This document shows positions 1 through 5,911 of a DNA stretch of 8,985 bases, piece by piece. Where the stretch lies: the NCBI GenBank assembly GCA_036278835.1, contig DASUKH010000175.1, positions 1-8,985 of the forward strand, in the 5' to 3' direction. The stretch comes from DATARH01 sp036278835. Its GTDB lineage: Bacteria > Pseudomonadota > Alphaproteobacteria > ATCC43930 > CGMCC-115725. The first letter of the stretch is position 1. The number at the start of each line of letters is the position of its first letter. A program made the position numbers and the translations under genes. A model generated the notes under the pieces. That model saw nothing but the letters and a program-made list of their open reading frames with translations, did not search any database and had not been told where the DNA came from.

Positions 1-1338
1 GTCGGCATTGTCGGCGCGCAGGGTCAGCCGGTATTCCGCGCGCGAGGTGAACATGCGGTAGGGTTCGGCGGTGCCGCGGGTTACCAGATCGTCGATCAAG
101 ACGCCGATATAGGCGTCGGCACGATCGAGCACGAAAGGCGCTACGCCCGATGCCGACAACGCCGCGTTGAACCCGGCGATCAGCCCCTGCGCCGCGGCCT
201 CCTCGTAGCCGGTCGTGCCGTTGATCTGGCCGGCCAGAAAGAGGCCGGGCACGAGCCGGGTTTCGAGGGTCGGGTACAGCTCGCGCGGATCGACGTAATC
301 GTATTCGATGGCATAGCCGGGCCGCCGCATCACCGCGTGCTCGAGGCCGGGGATTGTCGCGACCAATGCCGCCTGCACGTCGTGCGGCAATGAGGTCGAG
401 ATGCCGTTCGGGTAGATCGTGTCGTCGTCGATTCCTTCCGGCTCGAGAAAAATCTGGTGATGCGCCCGCTCGGCGAACCGCACCACCTTGTCCTCGATCG
501 ACGGGCAATAGCGCGGGCCGACCCCGATGATGTCGCCGGCATAGAGCGGCGAGCGGTCGAGATTGCCGCGTATCAGCGCGTGCGTCGCCGGCATGGTCCG
601 GGTGATATGGCAGGCGATCTGCGGGGTCGCGATCTGCCGGGTCAGAAAGGAAAACGGCACCGGCGGATCGTCGCCCTCCTGGCGCTCAAGCCCAGCCCAG
701 TCGATCGTCGTGCCGTCGAGCCGCGGTGGGGTGCCGGTCTTGAGCCGCCCGAGCCGGAACCCGCGATGCCGCAAGGTCTGCGACAGGCCGAGGGCAGGCG
801 CCTCGCCGACCCTTCCGGCCGGAATTTTCTCGGCGCCGATATGGATGAGACCGCCAAGAAATGTGCCGGTGGTCAGCACCACCCGGCCGGCGGCGAGGAA
901 ACGGCCGTCGCCGAGCACGAGGCCACGGACCCGTCCGGCCGGATCGAGGCGCAAATCCTCGGCGGCGCCCTCGACGATTTGAAGGCCGTCGCATTCTGCG
1001 AGGATTTCGGCCATCGCGCGGCGGTAGAGCTTGCGGTCGGCCTGGGCGCGCGGCCCCCTGACCGCCGGCCCCTTACTGCGGTTCAGCATGCGGAACTGAA
1101 TGCCGGCCCGGTCGATGGCGCGGCCCATGACCCCGTCGAGGGCGTCGATCTCGCGCACCAGGTGGCCCTTGGCGAGGCCGCCGATCGCCGGGTTGCACGA
1201 CATCTCGCCGATCGTCGCGGGGCGGTGCGTCAGGAGCGCCGTGCGGGCGCCGAGCCGCGCCGCCGCCGCCGCCGCCTCGCACCCGGCATGCCCGCCACCG
1301 ACCACGACGACGTCGTATGATCCGCCGCTCTCGTTCAT
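1..1338 (-). CDS. mnmG: MnmG/GidA, tRNA wobble-uridine modification enzyme (3' end beyond the window)
   Basis: FAD-dependent subunit of the cytoplasmic MnmE-MnmG complex, which builds the (carboxymethyl)aminomethyl group on C5 of wobble uridine 34 in certain tRNAs. The first 446 residues are present; the family is about 620-630 long, so the C-terminal helical tRNA/MnmE-binding part is off the left edge. Seen in order: the FAD dinucleotide motif GGGHAGCEAA (14-23), GEMSCNPAIGGLAKGH (44-59) with Cys48, CHIT (243-246), RYCPSIEDK with Cys278, AGQINGTTGYEE (369-380), and a last visible stretch AEYRLTLRADNAD. Cys48 and Cys278 match the two conserved catalytic-region cysteines of the family (Cys47 and Cys277 in E. 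coli). The ATG at 1338 places the FAD motif at the normal distance, and no in-frame start codon exists back to the parS site. No clear Shine-Dalgarno is visible. The gene lies divergently from the capsule operon, with parS in its leader. Confidence 0.97.
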   Translation of the reverse strand, partial: MNESGGSYDVVVVGGGHAGCEAAAAAARLGARTALLTHRPATIGEMSCNPAIGGLAKGHLVREIDALDGVMGRAIDRAGIQFRMLNRSKGPAVRGPRAQADRKLYRRAMAEILAECDGLQIVEGAAEDLRLDPAGRVRGLVLGDGRFLAAGRVVLTTGTFLGGLIHIGAEKIPAGRVGEAPALGLSQTLRHRGFRLGRLKTGTPPRLDGTTIDWAGLERQEGDDPPVPFSFLTRQIATPQIACHITRTMPATHALIRGNLDRSPLYAGDIIGVGPRYCPSIEDKVVRFAERAHHQIFLEPEGIDDDTIYPNGISTSLPHDVQAALVATIPGLEHAVMRRPGYAIEYDYVDPRELYPTLETRLVPGLFLAGQINGTTGYEEAAAQGLIAGFNAALSASGVAPFVLDRADAYIGVLIDDLVTRGTAEPYRMFTSRAEYRLTLRADNAD

Positions 1339-1374
1339 CGCCGGGAATTTAGGGAAAGGCGCGAATTCCGTCGA

Positions 1375-1390
1375 GGTTTCACGTGAAACA
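1375..1390. promoter_or_regulatory. parS: parS centromere site (ParB/Spo0J binding)
   Basis: The 16 bases GGTTTCACGTGAAACA match the widely conserved chromosomal parS consensus TGTTTCACGTGAAACA at 15 positions, and the central 14 bases (1376-1389) are a perfect palindrome. ParB binds such sites, spreads with CTP, and loads SMC/condensin to segregate the origin region. The site begins 37 bases upstream of the mnmG start, so it lies in or next to that gene's promoter/leader. Location beside gidA is a known pattern, since parS sites cluster near oriC and the gidA-gidB-parAB genes. I saw no second copy in the window. Confidence 0.9.
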
Positions 1391-1503
1391 CCGGCGCGCG
1401 GGCGGTCGGCGGCCGGCGATTTTCATGGACAGGTGCGAGGCGAACGCGGAGATTGGCCGCGCGTCGCCCCGAGACTTTCCGCGAGCCGCACTCCCCGTCC
1501 CGC

Positions 1504-3528
1504 ATGCGCAACCGAGGCAAACCCGTCGCCGCGTTTCCGTTCCGGGCGCGCCCGGCCTCCGGCACGGTATTCGACCGCCTTCCGGAGCTGTCGGCCGATC
1601 GGCACGCGGGCGCCGCGGCACCGATCGTCGGCTGGCCGGGCCGAGGCGATGCGAGCCGGCTCAAGGCGCGGGCGACCGCATTGGGGGTTCCGTTTGTCGC
1701 GATGCGGCCAGGGCTGCTGCGGCCGCCGCCCCGCGGCTGGATGGCGCCGCCCTGGCTCAGCGCCGTTGCCGGCGAGATCGCCGGCCCGCCCTCTCCGGCC
1801 GACCGGCTCAGCCCCGAGCGGGTGCTGGCCGCCGGCGGCCGCGAGCCGGCGCTGCTCGCCGAGGCGGCCTCGGCGCGACGGGATTTGTGCGCCGGCCGGG
1901 TCGGTGGCGCATGGTGGCAGACGGGCGGCGAGGACGCCTTGCCGGCGGGCGACGGCCTCGCCGTCGTCGTCCTCCCGGACCCCGCATCGAGCCCATTCAT
2001 CAGCCCCCCCGTTGCGCCGATGCTCGAGGCGGCGCTGACCGGGCACTCGGCAGAGCGGGTGGTGGTGAGCGCGGGGCCGGTGGCCGACGGCACGCTGCGT
2101 CAAACGCTTGCGACCGCGGCGATGCGCGGCGCAACGGTGATCGACGCGCACTGCGACCCCTGGGCGCTGATCGAGCGCGCCGGCCGAGTTTATTGCGTCG
2201 GCGGCGAAATCGGCTTTCTCGCGCTGTGCGCCGGCGTGCCGGTGACGGCGTTCGCCGACGCTTTCTACACCGGGTGGGGCGTGACCGAAGACCAGCCCGG
2301 CTTGCGACAGCATCCGGGCCGCCGCAGCATCGACGAGATTTTCGCCGCCTCGTGCCTCGTCGCGACGCGCTATCGCGACCCGTTCCGCGATGCCCTGTGC
2401 TCGTTCGCCGATACGCTTGCGCTGCTCCGCGAATGGCGGCGGCTTGACGAGGCCAACCGGCGGATCGCGGTGTGTGTCGGCATGTCATTCTGGAAGCGCC
2501 GGCGGGTCGCCGAGTTTCTGGTCTCGTCGCACGGGGTTCCAAAATTCCGCCGCGCCGCGCGGACGGCGCTCAAGGCGGCGCGCGGCCGCGGCGCCATCGC
2601 CGGCTGGGTGTCGCGCCTGCCCGCCGGTCTCGCGGACAAGGCGGCGCGGCGCGGCATCCCGTTATTGCGGGTCGAGGACGGGTTCATTCGCTCGATCGGC
2701 CTCGGCTCGGACTTTCTGCCGCCGGCCTCTCTCGTCGTCGATTGGCGCGGCATCTATTTCGATCCGGCGGTGCAGAGCGACCTCGAAATCCTGCTGCGCG
2801 ACAGCGACTTCCCGCCGGCCCTGCTGGCGCGGGCGGAACGGCTGGCGGCGCAGCTGGTGTCGCGCGGCGTCACCAAATACAACCTCGCCGGTGAGGATAC
2901 TGCGATCGATCTGCCGCGCGGCCGGCAGGCCATCCTGGTGCCGGGGCAGGTCGAGGACGACCTGTCGATCTTGCGCGGGGGCGGTGGCATCCGCAGCAAT
3001 CTGGCACTGCTCGAAGCGGTGCGGGCGGCCAACCCAGACGCCTACATCATCTACAAGCCGCACCCCGACGTGCTGGCCGGGCATCGCACCGGGGCGGTGT
3101 CCGATGGTGCGGCGCGTCACTTTGCCGACGCCGTGCTGCCCGACGCCGCAACGGCCGCGCTGCTCGACCGGGTGGGCGAGGTGCACACGATGACCTCGCT
3201 GGCCGGGTTCGAGGCCCTGTTGCGCGGCCGCCGGGTGGTTGTGTACGGGCGGCCCTTCTATGCCGGCTGGGGGTTGACCGAGGACCGGGAGGCTGTCTAT
3301 CGCGGCCGGCATTTATCGCTTCACGAGCTGGTCGCCGGCGCGCTAATCCTCTACCCGCGCTATCTCGACCCGCTGACCCGGCTGCCCTGCGGCCCGGAAC
3401 TGGTGATCGAGCGGCTCGACCGGCCCGAATTGTGGCGGCCCGGTCCGCTGGTGGCGGCGCGACGGCTGCAGGGCCTGGCGGCCCGGCGGCTTGCCGCCCT
3501 GTTTTCCGCCCGGAGCGTCCAGGGCTGA
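1504..3528 (+). CDS. kpsC: KpsC/RkpJ-type capsule Kdo (beta-Kdo) glycosyltransferase with a divergent N-terminal domain
   Basis: KpsC-family proteins carry two GT-B transferase domains and add alternating beta-linked Kdo residues to the phosphatidylglycerol-type terminus of group 2-like capsules at the cytoplasmic face of the membrane. From the ATG the protein is 674 residues, almost the E. coli KpsC length (about 675). The C-terminal domain (about 300-665) is textbook: VEDGFIRS with E391-D392, VPGQVEDD (479-486), YKPHPD with H520-P521-D522, HTMTSLAGFEAL (561-572) and FYAGWGLTED with W589. The N-terminal domain (about 40-285) still ends in FYTGWGVTED (W258) but lacks the acidic and HPD motifs (see findings). 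Start choice is uncertain: an in-frame TTG at 1453 would add 17 residues but has a GGAG only one base away, and the ATG at 1504 has no good Shine-Dalgarno. An in-frame stop at 1384-1386 limits extension. First gene of a three-gene operon. Confidence 0.9.
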   Translation: MRNRGKPVAAFPFRARPASGTVFDRLPELSADRHAGAAAPIVGWPGRGDASRLKARATALGVPFVAMRPGLLRPPPRGWMAPPWLSAVAGEIAGPPSPADRLSPERVLAAGGREPALLAEAASARRDLCAGRVGGAWWQTGGEDALPAGDGLAVVVLPDPASSPFISPPVAPMLEAALTGHSAERVVVSAGPVADGTLRQTLATAAMRGATVIDAHCDPWALIERAGRVYCVGGEIGFLALCAGVPVTAFADAFYTGWGVTEDQPGLRQHPGRRSIDEIFAASCLVATRYRDPFRDALCSFADTLALLREWRRLDEANRRIAVCVGMSFWKRRRVAEFLVSSHGVPKFRRAARTALKAARGRGAIAGWVSRLPAGLADKAARRGIPLLRVEDGFIRSIGLGSDFLPPASLVVDWRGIYFDPAVQSDLEILLRDSDFPPALLARAERLAAQLVSRGVTKYNLAGEDTAIDLPRGRQAILVPGQVEDDLSILRGGGGIRSNLALLEAVRAANPDAYIIYKPHPDVLAGHRTGAVSDGAARHFADAVLPDAATAALLDRVGEVHTMTSLAGFEALLRGRRVVVYGRPFYAGWGLTEDREAVYRGRHLSLHELVAGALILYPRYLDPLTRLPCGPELVIERLDRPELWRPGPLVAARRLQGLAARRLAALFSARSVQG

Positions 3529-4319
3529 TGCGGGGGCTGATGCGGGCGCCGTATCGCGCGATCGTCATTACCGGCGCCTCCAGCGGGCTCGGCGCCACGC
3601 TCGCCGCCGCCTATGCGGCGCCAGGGGTCGCGCTCGGGCTGGTCGCGCGCAACGCGGCGCGCCTCGAAGCGACCGCGGCGGCGTGCCGCGGCGCCGGCGC
3701 CGACGTCGAGAGCGTCGCGCTCGACGTCGCCGATGGCGCCGCGCTCGCCACCTGGCTCGGCGGGTTCGATCGCACCCATCCGGTCGAGCTGGTGATCGCC
3801 AATGCCGGCATCTCGGCCGGGCCGCCGCCCGACAGCCCCGGCGAGCCGGCCGAGACGACCCTGCGGCAGATCGCGACCAACCTCGTCGGGGCGGTCAACA
3901 CGATCGCGCCGCTGGTGCCGGCGATGTGCGCGCGCCGGCGCGGCCGCATCGTCGCGGTCGCCTCGATCGCAGCGTATCGCGGCCTGCCCTACAGTCCGGG
4001 CTATTCGGCCAGCAAGGCGGGATTGCGCGCCTATGCCGAGGCGTTGCGGGCGCTGGTGGCGCCGTACGGGGTCGGGGTGACGTCGGTCTGTCCGGGGTTC
4101 TTCTCGTCGCCGATGACCGACCGCTGGGATGGCCCGACCCCGTTTCTCGCCAGCGGCGAGAAGGCGGCGCGGCGGGTCAAGCGCGGCATCGACGCCGGGC
4201 GGGCGCGCATCGAGTTCCCGCTGCCGCTGGTGCTCGGGATGCGCTTCTGCGACCTCGCCCCAGCGGCGATCGGCGACCGTATTCTGCGCGACTTTCGTTT
4301 CCGCATCCGCGCGCCCTGA
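3528..4319 (+). CDS. Short-chain dehydrogenase/reductase (RkpH-like)
   Basis: A classical SDR oxidoreductase of 263 residues, the usual length. Visible motifs are the Rossmann cofactor loop TGASSGLG (15-22), NAG (92-94), Asn118, Ser146 and YSASK with Tyr159 and Lys163, so the complete Asn-Ser-Tyr-Lys catalytic tetrad is present with the normal 13-residue Ser-Tyr spacing. Arg41 at the end of the second strand suggests NADP(H) preference (inference). The ATG at 3528 shares one base with the KpsC stop (TGATG), implying translational coupling; a second in-frame ATG at 3540 would shorten the protein by four residues. Placement between a KpsC-type and an LtaS-type gene resembles RkpH among the rhizobial K-antigen genes, where an SDR is thought to act on a lipid or sugar precursor. 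The substrate cannot be read from the sequence. Confidence 0.88.
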   Translation: MRGLMRAPYRAIVITGASSGLGATLAAAYAAPGVALGLVARNAARLEATAAACRGAGADVESVALDVADGAALATWLGGFDRTHPVELVIANAGISAGPPPDSPGEPAETTLRQIATNLVGAVNTIAPLVPAMCARRRGRIVAVASIAAYRGLPYSPGYSASKAGLRAYAEALRALVAPYGVGVTSVCPGFFSSPMTDRWDGPTPFLASGEKAARRVKRGIDAGRARIEFPLPLVLGMRFCDLAPAAIGDRILRDFRFRIRAP

Positions 4320-4322
4320 AGG

Positions 4323-5888
4323 ATGTCGCCGCTCGCGCCGCTCCACTTCGTCTCCGGCGCCGCGCTGGCAACGGCAGGCTGGCTGTTGCCGCGGGTCGTG
4401 GCGCGGGCCGGGCGGTGCCGGCCGGCGGCGGCGCTGCTCGACATGGCGCCGCTCGGCGCGGCGGCGCTGCTGCTCGGCCTCGCCTCCGGCCGGCCGCTCT
4501 TCGCCGGGGCCGTCACCCTGGCGCTCGGCGCCGGGTTCGCGCTGACCGATATGGTGATGCGGCGGACGCTGAACGAACCGGTGGTGTTCTCGGAAATGTC
4601 CGAATTGCCGCAGGTCTTCACCCACCCGCATCTCTATTTGCCGTTCGCCGGGCCGGGCCTGGTGCTGGGCGGCGCCGCCGGGGCAATTGCCGCCGCCACC
4701 GCCTTGCTGGCGATCGAGCCGCCGCTTTGGGGACCGCGCCCGCTCGCCGGGCTCTCGGCGGCGGTGGCGATCCTCGCCGGCGGCTGGGTGTTGGCGTGGC
4801 CGCCGCTGCTCGGCATTCTCGCCGGCCTCTTACGCCGGCTGCGGCCTTGTGGAGAGCCGGTCGCCGATGCCGCCCGCCTCGGGCCGTTCGGGATGATCCT
4901 GGCGCACGCGGTGATCGCCCGGGCCGAGCGCGCCGGCCGCCAGCGAGCGTTGGCCGCCCCGGCCTTGGTCAAGACAATCGGCGAGGCTGGGCCGTCGATC
5001 GTCCTCGTCCAGTGCGAGTCGTTCTTCGACGCGCGCCGGCTCGGCCCGGCGATCCCGCGGAATATCCTGCCCGGTTTCGCCGCCAGTTGCGCCGATGCCG
5101 GCTGGCACGGGCGCCTCGAGGTGCCGGGCTGGGGTGCCAACACGATGCGCGCCGAGTTCGCCGTCCTGACCGGGGTGGCGGAGGGCGCGCTCGGCTATGA
5201 CCGCTTCAACCCGTATTACGCGCTGACGCGGGTGCCGATCGAGTCGCAGGTGTGGCGGCTGCGGCGGGCCGGTTACCGCACCTTGTGCCTGCACCCGTTC
5301 GATCGCCGCTTTTTCCGCCGCGACCTCGCGATGCCGGCGCTCGGCTTCGAGGAATTCCACGGGCGCGAGACGATCGGCGGTACGCGGGTGCCGCCCTATT
5401 GCCCCGACCCCGAGTTCGCCCGCCACATCCTGCGGGCGCTCGACGAACCCGGTCCGCCCGTCTTCATCTTCGCGATCACGATGGGCAATCACGGCCCGTG
5501 GCTGGCGAAGGGGCCGCCGGTCGACCCGGCGGTGGCGCAGCTGTTCGACCCGGCGCGGGTGCCGCACGGTGCAGGCCTTATGCGCTATCTCGACGGGCTG
5601 CGCCGCTCCGATGAGATGCTGAGGGTCCTGATCGAGGGGATCGAGCGGCGCGGCCAGCCTGCCGTGCTCGCCTTCTACGGCGACCATCTGCCGAGCCTGC
5701 CCGGCGCCTTCGCGCATTTCGGCTTCACCGAGCCGCATACCGATTATGCGGTCTGGCCGGGCAGGCTGTGGCGCGATACCGCCATGCCGTACGGCCGCGA
5801 TCTGCCAGCGCACAAACTGGGCCGGCTGATCGTCGATCGGGTGCTCGGAGTGAACGCGGCGGGAGACCTCGCCGCCGCCGGGAAATAG
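4323..5888 (+). CDS. Membrane-anchored LtaS/sulfatase-fold phosphoglycerol transferase-like protein (RkpI-like)
   Basis: A 521-residue protein with about five hydrophobic membrane segments in the first 180 residues (roughly 5-25, 38-55, 58-75, 105-125, 142-172), followed by an alkaline-phosphatase-superfamily domain that should face the periplasm. Catalytic positions of LtaS-type enzymes can be matched: metal-binding Glu232 in VLVQCESFFD, the candidate nucleophile Thr274 in GWGANTMRAEF, His390 in MGNHGPW, and Asp454-His455 in YGDHLPSLP. LtaS-family enzymes take glycerol-phosphate from phosphatidylglycerol; some relatives are sulfatases or phosphoethanolamine transferases, so the donor is not certain. 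The start lies in the same frame as the SDR, after one intervening codon (TGA-AGG-ATG), so co-translation by reinitiation is likely. In this operon it may decorate the capsule or recycle its lipid terminus (inference). The last codons form half of a hairpin with the convergent gene. Confidence 0.85.
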   Translation: MSPLAPLHFVSGAALATAGWLLPRVVARAGRCRPAAALLDMAPLGAAALLLGLASGRPLFAGAVTLALGAGFALTDMVMRRTLNEPVVFSEMSELPQVFTHPHLYLPFAGPGLVLGGAAGAIAAATALLAIEPPLWGPRPLAGLSAAVAILAGGWVLAWPPLLGILAGLLRRLRPCGEPVADAARLGPFGMILAHAVIARAERAGRQRALAAPALVKTIGEAGPSIVLVQCESFFDARRLGPAIPRNILPGFAASCADAGWHGRLEVPGWGANTMRAEFAVLTGVAEGALGYDRFNPYYALTRVPIESQVWRLRRAGYRTLCLHPFDRRFFRRDLAMPALGFEEFHGRETIGGTRVPPYCPDPEFARHILRALDEPGPPVFIFAITMGNHGPWLAKGPPVDPAVAQLFDPARVPHGAGLMRYLDGLRRSDEMLRVLIEGIERRGQPAVLAFYGDHLPSLPGAFAHFGFTEPHTDYAVWPGRLWRDTAMPYGRDLPAHKLGRLIVDRVLGVNAAGDLAAAGK

Positions 5889-5911
5889 CTGTGGCTCAGT
5901 CGGCGGCGGCG
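5870..5911. terminator. Candidate bidirectional hairpin at convergent gene ends
   Basis: CGCCGCCGCCG (5870-5880) and CGGCGGCGGCG (5901-5911) form a perfect 11-bp GC-only stem with a 20-base loop that contains the stop codon of the LtaS-like gene (5886-5888) and that of the radical SAM gene (5896-5898), which are only 7 bases apart. It could stop transcription from both sides. There is no T-tract, and both arms encode Ala-rich ends, so the symmetry may be a by-product of alanine codons. Confidence 0.35.

Noticed and set aside
1258..1278. GCC/GCG trinucleotide run that could be a slippage (phase-variation) tract
   Set aside because: It encodes the small-residue helix after the FAD motif of MnmG, where the family is Ala-rich anyway, and a triplet change would not shift the frame.
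457..1320. Long plus-strand open frame opposite mnmG
   Set aside because: It is antisense to a certain mnmG reading frame, has low-complexity Arg/Ala/Pro composition and no recognisable motif; such frames are normal in high-GC DNA.
1346..1351. TAAATT on the minus strand as a -10 box for mnmG
   Set aside because: It lies only about 8 bases from the start codon and matches the consensus at 4 of 6 positions with no -35 box; too weak to call.
1339..1503. Possible replication origin next to parS
   Set aside because: No DnaA-box consensus (TTATCCACA or its complement) and no AT-rich unwinding stretch is visible here or elsewhere in the window.
3360..4631. 423-codon minus-strand open frame opposite the capsule genes
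   Set aside because: Antisense shadow with Arg/His/Pro-rich composition and no motif.
3491..5200. 569-codon plus-strand open frame overlapping the SDR and LtaS-like genes
   Set aside because: Arg/Gly/Ala-rich out-of-frame translation of two genes with complete catalytic motifs; no domain visible.
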